14,299 nt of DNA from an uncultured Flavobacterium sp. (GTDB lineage Bacteria; Bacteroidota; Bacteroidia; Flavobacteriales; Flavobacteriaceae): assembly GCA_946480635.1 (NCBI GenBank), contig CAMLKV010000011.1, positions 1 through 14,299 on the forward strand. Direction: 5' to 3'. Shown here piece after piece: positions 1 through 6,302 of this stretch (the first letter of the stretch is position 1; each line of letters opens with the position of its first letter). The translations under genes were made by a program, and so were the position numbers. Below the pieces are notes generated by a model. It saw only the letters and a program-made list of their open reading frames with translations, was not told the origin of the DNA and did no database searches.

Positions 1-399
1 TTCCTGATGCTGTTCGTATTTGTTGACCAACTTTTTTAACGATTCTATGGTTTCATGTGGACTTAATAATTTAACCTTGCCATATATATGAACAGCAATA
101 TAATTCCATGTTGGAACATTTTCATGATCATACCATGAAGAAGAAATGTAGGAGTGGGGTCCGTTAAAAATAGCCAAAATCTCTTCGTTATCTTTTAAAG
201 AATTTGCTTGTGGATTTTCTTTAGAAATATGACCAGATAAAATAGCTTTTCCTTCAAGCGTTTTTTCAAATACTAAAGGCGTATGAGTACCCCAAAGCTT
301 ACCGTTGGTTTGATTAATTAAAATTGCAAAGCCATTATCATGCAGAAATTGTTCAATTTCTGTTTGGTTCTCGTTTTTATATAAATCAGGGATATACAT
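1..399 (-). CDS. PaiB-family FMN-binding protein (3' end missing)
   Basis: The first 133 residues are present and the gene runs off the left edge. It starts MYIPDLYKNEN. It resembles the PaiB / putative FMN-binding (PF04299) family, whose members are about 200 residues: an N-terminal segment with GFAILINQTNGKLWGTHTP (about residues 23-41), then SGHISKENPQ (about 55-64), GPHSYISSSWY (about 79-89) and VPTWNYIAVHIYGKV (about 94-108). These are typical of the split-barrel flavin-binding fold. PaiB in Bacillus was described as a negative regulator of sporulation and protease genes, but most homologues have no known job, so a regulatory role here would be a guess. The start lies 7 nt after the stop of the PhyH-family gene, so it is probably the last or a late gene of the recF-murB run. 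Family assignment is good; function is unknown. Confidence 0.82.
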   Translation of the reverse strand, partial: MYIPDLYKNENQTEIEQFLHDNGFAILINQTNGKLWGTHTPLVFEKTLEGKAILSGHISKENPQANSLKDNEEILAIFNGPHSYISSSWYDHENVPTWNYIAVHIYGKVKLLSPHETIESLKKLVNKYEQHQE

Positions 400-406
400 G
401 GTAATT

Positions 407-1111
407 TTAAATTTTAGAATATTCTGACCAATCTAAATTTTCAGGGAGTTTTGAATTTGAAAATTCAATATGTAATACTCTTCTACGTTTATGATTTGTT
501 GTTCTTGTTGATGCGTGTAATGTTAAAGGTTTCATCAACATAATCCCACCTTTTTCTACTTCACAAATAGTTTCTTTTTCTTTTGTTTTATCAATCAATT
601 CAGGTCTATAGATTCCATATGAATGTGATTTTTCAATAACTTTTACTGCTCCATTTTCTTTTGTGGTAGTGTCAAGATGAATCCTAATAGTAAAAATGTT
701 TTCAAGAATTTCAAGCGGTGGTTGAACAGCAAATTGATTTTGTTTTTTTGTCCAGTTTAAAAATCCTTTTGAATCGATTTTATTTTTTACAGAGATAGTT
801 AAATCTTGATGGTATGCTACGAACCAATTTGATGTTTCAGGTTTATCAAAATAAATTGATTTTACTACAAAACAATTATCTCCTCCAATTGATTTAATAA
901 TTTCTCTTATGTTAGAATTAAAAATAAAGTCTTTTATTTCAGGAATTTCTTTGAGAACCTGTCTGATTGCAAAAACATCCTTCGTTTTTCTGTAAGTTTC
1001 TTTACCTGAATCTGATTTTTCAATAAGTTTAAGGATTGTATTTACTTCTTCATCAGTATATATGTTGTCTATAATTGCAAATCCATTTTCAATAAAAAAA
1101 TCTTTTTTCAT
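407..1111 (-). CDS. PhyH-family Fe(II)/2-oxoglutarate dioxygenase
   Basis: A 234-residue protein of the phytanoyl-CoA dioxygenase (PhyH) family, non-haem iron and 2-oxoglutarate oxygenases that usually hydroxylate small molecules. Numbered from the longer start at 1138, the likely iron ligands are H110 and D112 (YHQD) and H208 (KPLTLHAS), with a basic cluster R217-R220 where the 2-oxoglutarate-binding arginine is expected. Other family signs are VQPPLEILENIFTIRIHLD (138-156) and NGAVKVIEKSH (162-172). I chose the start at 1111 (MKKDFFIENGFAIID) because PhyH proteins begin with this kind of FxENGF segment. The upstream ATG at 1138 adds nine residues and overlaps murB by 11 nt, and it cannot be excluded. 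It lies just after murB and 7 nt before the PaiB-like gene. No signal peptide is seen, so it is probably cytoplasmic. The substrate cannot be told from sequence. Confidence 0.86.
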   Translation of the reverse strand: MKKDFFIENGFAIIDNIYTDEEVNTILKLIEKSDSGKETYRKTKDVFAIRQVLKEIPEIKDFIFNSNIREIIKSIGGDNCFVVKSIYFDKPETSNWFVAYHQDLTISVKNKIDSKGFLNWTKKQNQFAVQPPLEILENIFTIRIHLDTTTKENGAVKVIEKSHSYGIYRPELIDKTKEKETICEVEKGGIMLMKPLTLHASTRTTNHKRRRVLHIEFSNSKLPENLDWSEYSKI

Positions 1112-1127
1112 AGATAATATTGGAGCA

Positions 1128-2141
1128 TTATATAACATTCACTTCTGCTTCAATTGCAATAGTATACTTGTCTAAAATCGTTTTTTGAATTTCTCTTGAA
1201 AGATTTAGTATTTCTTGTCCGCTTGCATTACCATAATTAACTAAAACTAAAGCTTGATTTTTGTGTACGCCTGCATTACCAATACGAATTCCTTTATAAC
1301 CAGCTCGTTCGATAAGCCAGCCCGCAGGAACTTTAACTTCATCAGCAGAAACATCATAATGTCTTACTTCAGGGAATAAGGCTTTTACTTTTTCAAAATG
1401 TTCTCTCGAAATGATAGGATTTTTAAAGAAACTACCACTGTTGCCTAATTCTTTAGGATCAGGTAATTTGCTTTGACGAATAGCAATAACGGCATTGCTT
1501 ACATCTTTTATGGTTGGTACAGTTATGTTGTTCTTTTCTAATTCTTTTAGAATATCACCATACGATGTATTTATTTTATGATTGTTCTTGGTTAACTTAT
1601 AAATTACCGAAGTAATGATGAACTTATCTTTTGCTTCATGTTTAAAAATACTCTCTCGGTACCCAAAGTTGCAATCTTCTTTGTGAAAGGTTTTAATTTC
1701 TTGCGTTTCAATATTAACAGCATCACAAGATATAAAATTGTCTTTTATTTCGACACCGTAAGCTCCAATGTTTTGTACAGGAGTTGTTCCTACATTTCCA
1801 GGAATTAGCGACATGTTTTCTAATCCTCCAAAATTGTGTTCAATGTTCCAAAGTACAAACTCATGCCAGTTTTCTCCAGCATTTGCTTTAACCCAAACAA
1901 AATCCTCAGTTTCTTTTACAATTTGAATTCCTTTAATATCAATGTGAATAACCAAAGCGTCAATATCTTTTGTAAGAAGCATGTTACTTCCTCCTCCTAA
2001 AATGAATTTCTTCTTAGAAATGTTTTCAGAAAGCACTTCTTTTAATTCATCTACAGAATGTATGGCTACGAATTCCTTTGCCTTTGCTTCTATACCAAAA
2101 GTGTTGTGTTTTTTTAAAGAGAAATTATGTTGGATTTGCAT
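1128..2141 (-). CDS. murB: UDP-N-acetylenolpyruvoylglucosamine reductase MurB
   Basis: MurB uses FAD and NADPH to reduce UDP-GlcNAc-enolpyruvate to UDP-MurNAc, the second committed step of peptidoglycan precursor synthesis in the cytoplasm. The 337-residue length fits type I (E. coli-like) MurB. Visible motifs are the FAD-binding ILGGGSNMLL (47-56), SLIPGNVGTTPVQNIGAYGVE (starting at 111), GYRESIFK (160-167) with the active-site arginine R162, GNSGSFFKNP (233-242) with the proton-donor serine S237, and EAEV near the C-terminus (331-334) carrying the catalytic glutamate. The start MQIQHNFSLKKHNTFGI is typical of the family. It sits 14 nt after the DUF2461 gene, and its end is followed, or overlapped by 11 nt, by the PhyH-family gene. 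All key residues are present. Confidence 0.98.
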   Translation of the reverse strand: MQIQHNFSLKKHNTFGIEAKAKEFVAIHSVDELKEVLSENISKKKFILGGGSNMLLTKDIDALVIHIDIKGIQIVKETEDFVWVKANAGENWHEFVLWNIEHNFGGLENMSLIPGNVGTTPVQNIGAYGVEIKDNFISCDAVNIETQEIKTFHKEDCNFGYRESIFKHEAKDKFIITSVIYKLTKNNHKINTSYGDILKELEKNNITVPTIKDVSNAVIAIRQSKLPDPKELGNSGSFFKNPIISREHFEKVKALFPEVRHYDVSADEVKVPAGWLIERAGYKGIRIGNAGVHKNQALVLVNYGNASGQEILNLSREIQKTILDKYTIAIEAEVNVI

Positions 2142-2155
2142 TTGTGTATTCTATT

Positions 2156-2830
2156 TTATTCTTCTGTTTCTAAAGCTCTACCTAAAAAATCATTCAATGG
2201 TTTGATTGCGATAAGTTTTTCAGCTATTTTTTTGCCAAAATCTTTATCAAAAAATAATTTTTCATCAATTGGATGAGAGCAGGTGAAACTTTTAAGTTTT
2301 AAAAATTCGATTGCAGGATGATTTGGCTCATATCCTTTTGGTGCTGATTTTAATTTATTTGCTTCGTCGCTATCCAATGCTCCAAACTCCTTTTTGAAGT
2401 TTTTGTCGTTTACAATAGTTTCTAAATCCTCGTGAAAAAATGCGATTTCTTTTCGTATTTTCTTTAATTCATCTGCTTCAGGACACCAAACTCCTCCTGC
2501 TATGAATGATCTTCCTTTTTCATAATGAATATAATAACCAGGGCTGTTTTTTCTGTTTCTATTGGTTGACATCCAAATACCCATGTTGGTTTTGTACGGA
2601 GATTTGTCTTTAGAGAAACGAATGTCACGATTAATGCGGAAAGTGCAATTTTTTACTTCAAGAGGTTCAAGAGAACTATCAAGAGGTTTAATCGCTTCAA
2701 GTACCGAAGCAATTAAATTGTTATAGTCTTTCTTGTAGTTTTCGTAACGCTTTTTGTTTTCATGCATCCATTCGGTTGCATTGTTTTTTGTTAAGTCGTC
2801 AAGAAATTGAGCTGCTTCTTTAGTCCACAT
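2156..2830 (-). CDS. DUF2461 family protein
   Basis: A 224-residue protein matching the DUF2461 (TIGR02453) family of unknown function. Recognisable parts are FLDDLTKNNATEWMHENKK near the N-terminus (9-27), FRINRDIRFSKDKSPYKTNM in the middle (about 64-83), and GYYIHYEKGRSFIAGGVW (about 98-115), the usual family core. It has no signal peptide or membrane helix, so it is likely cytoplasmic. Its ATG directly abuts the stop codon of the upstream rhodanese-thioredoxin gene with no spacer, which suggests coupled translation. murB follows after 14 nt. No catalytic residues are established for the family, so no function is assigned. Confidence 0.93.
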   Translation of the reverse strand: MWTKEAAQFLDDLTKNNATEWMHENKKRYENYKKDYNNLIASVLEAIKPLDSSLEPLEVKNCTFRINRDIRFSKDKSPYKTNMGIWMSTNRNRKNSPGYYIHYEKGRSFIAGGVWCPEADELKKIRKEIAFFHEDLETIVNDKNFKKEFGALDSDEANKLKSAPKGYEPNHPAIEFLKLKSFTCSHPIDEKLFFDKDFGKKIAEKLIAIKPLNDFLGRALETEE

Positions 2831-3529
2831 TTATAATTTCGATTTTAAATCAGATTCAGACATATACCCTAAGTTTTTCCAAACTTCTTTTCCTTTGTTG
2901 TATAAAATTAAAGTAGGTAAGCCCTCAATTTTCATTTCTTGAGCCAGTTCTTGATTTTTGTCTACATCAATTTGGATAATCACCACATCATTTTTTAATT
3001 CTTCTTTCATCTTAGCCAAATATGGAGCCATTTTTTTGCAAGGGCCACACCATTCTGCATTAAAGTCAATTAGAACCTTTTTGTCAGTTTGAATTAATTT
3101 TTTGTAGTCAGCCATACTAAGAGCTCCTTCTTTTTTTACTGGTTTACCAAGTCCAGAAGCATTCCATTTTGTTATTCCTCCGTTCATATTGTACACTTCG
3201 GTAAAACCTTGTTCAGTTAAGCGAGCTGCTGCTTTTGCACTTCTGGCACCTGCCAAACAGTATACAAAAACAGGTTTGTTTTTGTCTAAATTGCTTAATT
3301 TTTTATCAAAATCAGCATCATTAATGTTGTTGTTTACAGCATTGTCTAAGTGTAATGAATTATACTCTTCAGGAGTTCTAACGTCAAGAATTTGAGCGTC
3401 CTTAGTTGCTGAAATTTTTTCGGCGAAAACCTTTGGTTCAATGGTTTCGTTAATGTGCTTGTCTTGTCCTTTGCAACTTGTAAAAGCTATTGTTGCTGTA
3501 TATAAAAGGGCTATTGCTAAATTTTTCAT
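2831..3529 (-). CDS. Lipoprotein with rhodanese and thioredoxin domains
   Basis: A 232-residue two-domain protein. Residues 1-19 look like a lipoprotein signal ending in AFTSC, with C19 as the lipidated cysteine; the residues after it (KGQD) do not resemble a surface-export signal, so a periplasm-facing anchor is likely. Residues about 33-127 form a rhodanese domain: ILDVRTPEEY (47-56), active-site loop CLAGAR (91-96) with C91, and MNGGITKW (115-122). Residues about 137-232 form a thioredoxin domain with WCGPC (160-164) and cis-proline P205 (GLPT). Rhodaneses move sulfane sulfur on a cysteine persulfide and thioredoxins reduce disulfides, so the inferred role is envelope sulfur or disulfide chemistry, possibly with the thioredoxin part resolving the rhodanese persulfide. 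It follows recF by 27 nt and abuts the DUF2461 gene. Domain calls are firm; the partner is unknown. Confidence 0.95.
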   Translation of the reverse strand: MKNLAIALLYTATIAFTSCKGQDKHINETIEPKVFAEKISATKDAQILDVRTPEEYNSLHLDNAVNNNINDADFDKKLSNLDKNKPVFVYCLAGARSAKAAARLTEQGFTEVYNMNGGITKWNASGLGKPVKKEGALSMADYKKLIQTDKKVLIDFNAEWCGPCKKMAPYLAKMKEELKNDVVIIQIDVDKNQELAQEMKIEGLPTLILYNKGKEVWKNLGYMSESDLKSKL

Positions 3530-3556
3530 AGGTTAAATTTTATGCTAAGATATAAA

Positions 3557-4636
3557 TTAAATGTTGAATATTTTATAACTCTGATGGGTCTGTTTTACTA
3601 TGTTTTCTGTACGTTCAGGGTGTGTGTCTGATATGAATAATTGTCCAAAGTTATCGTTGTTAACCATGGCTACAATTTTAGATACTCTTGTTTCGTCAAG
3701 TTTGTCGAAAATATCATCAAAAAGCAAAATCGGTTTTTCGCCACTTTGTTTTTTCACAAATTCAAATTGAGCTAATTTTAAAGCTATTAAAAACGATTTT
3801 TGCTGTCCTTGTGAACCAAATTTCTTAATAGAATAATTCTCTATCTCAAAAAGTAAATCGTCTTTATGGATTCCAACACTTGTATATTGTAATGCTTTGT
3901 CTTTGTTTACGTTTTCGTGTAAAAGAGAAAGTAAATTGTGGTCTTCTAATTGGCTTTCATAGACCAGTTGTACGTTTTCGGACGAATTTGATATATCCTG
4001 ATAATAAGCATTAAAAATTGGAATAAATTCTTCTAAAAATGCTTTACGCTTTTCATGAATTTTAGTGCCAAAATTCGCTAATTGCTCATTGTATATTTCC
4101 AATGTTTCTTGGTCAAAAACTCTGTTAGCGGCAAAATATTTTAAAAGAGCATTACGTTGCTGTAATACTTTTTGATAATTTATTAAATGATGTAGATAGG
4201 AATTGTCTAACTGCGAAATTACACTGTCAATAAATTTTCGTCTGGTTTCACTTCCTTCTCTAATTAAGTCGGCATCAGTAGGGGATATGATTACTAAAGG
4301 AATAAAGCCAAGATGGTCAGAAAACTTTTCATATAATTTTCCGTTTCTTTTTAGTACTTTTTTTTGGCCTTTTTTTAGGCTACACAAAATTTGTTCTGTG
4401 CGGTTTTGTTTTTCAAACTCTCCATCGATTACAAAAAACTCTTCTCCATGTTTAATATTTTGAACCGAAAGTGTATTGAAATAGCTTTTTCCAAAAGATA
4501 AATGAAAAATTGCATCGAGGATATTAGTTTTTCCAATGCCGTTTTTTCCTACGAAGCAATTTATTTTATGTTCAAATTCAAAATTAGCTTCGCTGAAGTT
4601 TTTAAAATTTAAAAGAGAAATTTTTTTTAAGTGCAT
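3557..4636 (-). CDS. recF: DNA replication/repair protein RecF
   Basis: RecF is an SMC/ABC-type ATPase that, with RecO and RecR, loads RecA onto gapped single-stranded DNA. From the ATG at 4636 it has 359 residues, close to the usual size (about 357 in E. coli), and begins [14 protein letters not shown] as RecF proteins do. Visible parts are Walker A GKNGIGKT (30-37), the ABC signature region GSQGQQKSF, and Walker [13 protein letters not shown] followed by the D-loop and a switch histidine (SDTHPE). An in-frame ATG at 4681 would add 15 residues. I reject it because the extension is not family-like and the ATG lies within the candidate -7 box (4679-4686). It heads the leftward gene run and is divergent from the TPR gene; it is not next to dnaA/dnaN here. 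Confidence 0.96.
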   Translation of the reverse strand: MHLKKISLLNFKNFSEANFEFEHKINCFVGKNGIGKTNILDAIFHLSFGKSYFNTLSVQNIKHGEEFFVIDGEFEKQNRTEQILCSLKKGQKKVLKRNGKLYEKFSDHLGFIPLVIISPTDADLIREGSETRRKFIDSVISQLDNSYLHHLINYQKVLQQRNALLKYFAANRVFDQETLEIYNEQLANFGTKIHEKRKAFLEEFIPIFNAYYQDISNSSENVQLVYESQLEDHNLLSLLHENVNKDKALQYTSVGIHKDDLLFEIENYSIKKFGSQGQQKSFLIALKLAQFEFVKKQSGEKPILLFDDIFDKLDETRVSKIVAMVNNDNFGQLFISDTHPERTENIVKQTHQSYKIFNI

Positions 4637-4678
4637 GAAAAACCGTGAATTATAGCTTTTACAAGAAATAAAGAATTT

Positions 4679-4686
4679 CAAAAATA
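4679..4686 (-). promoter_or_regulatory. Candidate recF promoter -7 box
   Basis: On the minus strand this reads TATTTTTG, an exact match to the Bacteroidota -7 consensus TAnnTTTG, 42 nt upstream of the chosen recF start. No clear TTG -33 element lies at the usual distance, so it is weaker than the divergent promoter. If used, transcription would begin near 4670-4674, inside the longer recF reading frame, which supports the start at 4636. Confidence 0.5.
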
Positions 4687-4725
4687 AAAGCTTCGCAAAA
4701 TATTAAAAATATCGCGAAAGATGTT

Positions 4726-4753
4726 TTGTTTTTCAATAAAAATTTTATTTTTG
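4726..4753 (+). promoter_or_regulatory. Promoter of the TPR gene-ribH unit
   Basis: TTG at 4726-4728, a 17-nt spacer, then TATTTTTG at 4746-4753 match the Bacteroidota primary sigma (SigA/ABfr-type) consensus at both elements. Transcription should begin around 4758-4761, giving a leader of about 15-18 nt before the ATG at 4776. Confidence 0.75.
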
Positions 4754-4775
4754 CACCTCACTAATTTTTATATAA

Positions 4776-5567
4776 ATGGCAACTTACAATAAAAGAGGTT
4801 ATAAAGCTCCAAAGCCTGAAGCTGAAAAAGTAGAAGACGTAAATGATGTTGAAGACGTAATCAATGTTGATGAAAAAGATAGTACAACAGCTGCAGTTTT
4901 TAATACGTTAGACGAAACAGCATCTAAAACTGAAGAGTTTATCGCTAAAAACCAAAACATTATTTTATCAGTAGTTGGAGGTATTGCTCTAGTTGTTGCT
5001 GGTTATTTATTATATAATAAATTTGTTTCTGGTCCTGCAGAGAATGAGGCTGCAAGTGACATGTTCCAAGCACAACAATATTTCCAAAAAGCAGTTGACG
5101 CTCCTGTAGCAAGTGATTCATTATATAACTTAGCTTTAAACGGAGGTGAAGGAAAACAAGGTTTCTTAGATATTATTAAAAATCATAGTGGTTCTGATGC
5201 TGGTAATTTAGCTCAGTACTATGCTGGTATGTCTTTCTTGAATACAAAACAATTCCAAAAAGCAATTGATCATTTATCAGAATTCAAAACTAAAGATGAA
5301 TTCACAAATGCCTTAGCAATTGGTGCTATTGGTGATGCTTATTCTGAGTTAAAGAAAGCTGATCAAGCATTAGAATTTTATGTAAAAGCTGCAGAAAGTG
5401 CTAAAAACGATGTGACAACTCCACGTTTCTTGATGAAAGCTGGTCAAGTTGCTTTGTCATTAGGTAAAAAAGCAGATGCTTTAAAATATTTCACAGAAAT
5501 TAAAGAAAGCTACGAAGATGCTCCAGAAGCTATGAATGTAGATGCTTTAATTGGATTAGCTCAATAA
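4776..5567 (+). CDS. Membrane-anchored TPR protein (YfgM-like)
   Basis: A 263-residue protein with an acidic, charged N-terminal segment (about 10-60), one transmembrane helix (about 61-82, NIILSVVGGIALVVAGYLLY) and a C-terminal region of tetratricopeptide-like helices (about 90-263). Repeat-like pieces are LAQYYAGMSFLNTKQFQKAI (145-164), AIGAIGDAYSELKKADQALE (181-200) and FLMKAGQVALSLGKKADALK (218-237). The layout of a short cytoplasmic tail, one helix and a periplasmic TPR domain is that of YfgM, an ancillary SecYEG/chaperone-associated protein. Function in Bacteroidota is not proven, and sequence similarity is architectural rather than motif-based. It has its own strong promoter and lies 63 nt upstream of ribH, with a large hairpin between them. 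Confidence 0.88.
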   Translation: MATYNKRGYKAPKPEAEKVEDVNDVEDVINVDEKDSTTAAVFNTLDETASKTEEFIAKNQNIILSVVGGIALVVAGYLLYNKFVSGPAENEAASDMFQAQQYFQKAVDAPVASDSLYNLALNGGEGKQGFLDIIKNHSGSDAGNLAQYYAGMSFLNTKQFQKAIDHLSEFKTKDEFTNALAIGAIGDAYSELKKADQALEFYVKAAESAKNDVTTPRFLMKAGQVALSLGKKADALKYFTEIKESYEDAPEAMNVDALIGLAQ

Positions 5568-5570
5568 TTT

Positions 5571-5620
5571 TGGATTTTAGATTTTAGATTGAAAAATCTG
5601 AATTCTGAAATCTGCAATCT
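5571..5620 (+). repeat. Heptad-repeat palindrome between TPR gene and ribH
   Basis: Positions 5571-5590 and 5595-5614 can pair over 20 positions with one mismatch (5582/5603) and four G-U pairs in RNA, closed by a GAAA tetraloop (5591-5594). The left arm is a 7-nt tandem repeat (GATTTTA, GATTTTA, GATT from 5573). The right side is a matching 7-nt repeat (AATCTGA, ATTCTGA, AATCTGC, AATCT over 5595-5620). No U-run follows, so it is not a standard terminator. It could serve as an mRNA-stability or processing hairpin, or be a dispersed intergenic repeat. Confidence 0.8.
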
Positions 5621-5630
5621 TAAATAAAAG

Positions 5631-6125
5631 ATGGCAACAGCAAATAAAAATTTATCAAATTACGATAAAAATACAATCCCAAGCGCGAAAGAATTTCGGT
5701 TTGGGATTGTTGTTTCAGAGTGGAACGACAAAATAACTAACGGACTTTATAACGGTGCAGAAGCAGCTTTATTAGATTGCGGTGCTTTGCCTGAAAATAT
5801 TATCCGTTGGGATGTTCCAGGAAGCTTCGAATTAATTTACGGAGCAAAAAAAATGATTGAAACTCAAAATGTAGATTGCGTAATCACCATTGGTTGTGTA
5901 ATCAAAGGAGAAACAATGCATTTTGAATTTGTTTGCGAAGGTGTTACGCAAGGAATTAAAGATTTAAATGTTCAAACAGATATTCCTACTATCTTTTGTT
6001 TGTTAACCGATAATAATGAGCAACAATCTATAGATAGAAGTGGAGGAGTTCATGGTAACAAAGGAACCGAAGCAGCTATTGCTGCTATAAAAATGGCTGA
6101 TTTAAGAAAAAGGATTAATAAATAA
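5631..6125 (+). CDS. ribH: 6,7-dimethyl-8-ribityllumazine synthase
   Basis: Lumazine synthase condenses 5-amino-6-ribitylamino-uracil with 3,4-dihydroxy-2-butanone 4-phosphate, the penultimate step of riboflavin synthesis, in the cytoplasm and usually as an icosahedral or pentameric shell. The 164-residue length is typical. Motifs are FGIVVSEWNDKIT (24-36, with the substrate-stacking aromatic W31), VPGSFEL (62-68), GCVIKGETMHFE (88-99, with catalytic H97), and SIDRSGGVHGNKGTEAA (starting at 133, with phosphate-binding R136). It lies 63 nt after the TPR gene and is followed by a terminator. No FMN riboswitch is seen in the short leader. Confidence 0.98.
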   Translation: MATANKNLSNYDKNTIPSAKEFRFGIVVSEWNDKITNGLYNGAEAALLDCGALPENIIRWDVPGSFELIYGAKKMIETQNVDCVITIGCVIKGETMHFEFVCEGVTQGIKDLNVQTDIPTIFCLLTDNNEQQSIDRSGGVHGNKGTEAAIAAIKMADLRKRINK

Positions 6126-6161
6126 TTAGCTTAGAAAAGATACTGTAATAAAGTGAATAGT

Positions 6162-6197
6162 AAAATCCATTCTTTTTGAGAGTGGATTTTTCATTTT
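6162..6197 (+). terminator. Intrinsic terminator after ribH
   Basis: A 12-bp stem (6162-6173 with 6179-6190, one G-U pair) with a 5-nt loop, followed by TCATTTT. It lies 37 nt after the ribH stop and separates the ribH unit from the mutL promoter. Confidence 0.8.
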
Positions 6198-6244
6198 GTG
6201 AATATTTAAGAATTCATTAGCTATTATAACCCGTAACTTTTCTT

Positions 6245-6252
6245 TAAATTTG
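6245..6252 (+). promoter_or_regulatory. Candidate mutL promoter -7 box
   Basis: TAAATTTG matches the Bacteroidota TAnnTTTG consensus. The upstream -33 region has no clean TTG at 17-23 nt, so the promoter may be weak. Transcription would start near 6257-6260, giving a leader of about 45 nt that begins with an 8-bp hairpin (6258-6280). Confidence 0.55.
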
Positions 6253-6257
6253 TCATA

Positions 6258-6280
6258 TATGAGTTTTAATTCAACTCATA
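6258..6280 (+). promoter_or_regulatory. Dyad at the predicted mutL transcript start
   Basis: TATGAGTT (6258-6265) and AACTCATA (6273-6280) form a perfect 8-bp inverted repeat with a 7-nt spacer, right where the mutL mRNA should begin. It could be a 5'-end protective hairpin or a protein-binding site, or it may be chance in AT-rich DNA. Confidence 0.4.
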
Positions 6281-6302
6281 ATTCAAAAAGATATAATTTT
6301 CA

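Noticed and set aside
1981..2205. Small plus-strand frame with a hydrophobic C-terminal stretch, opposite murB
   Set aside because: It covers the conserved FAD-binding region of murB in antisense. The hydrophobic stretch comes from reverse-complemented lysine-rich codons.
4203..4463. Open frame on the plus strand opposite recF
   Set aside because: It is antisense to conserved recF coding sequence, has no recognisable domain, and has no promoter or start context.
4637..4681. Longer recF reading frame starting at 4681
   Set aside because: The 15 added residues do not resemble RecF, and the ATG lies in the candidate -7 box; the ATG at 4636 gives the normal family N-terminus.
5571..5620. CRISPR-like repeats
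   Set aside because: Units are only 7 nt, contiguous and without spacers, and no cas genes are nearby.
5568..5630. FMN riboswitch upstream of ribH
   Set aside because: The spacer is only 63 nt, is filled by the heptad palindrome, and lacks the conserved multi-helix RFN element.
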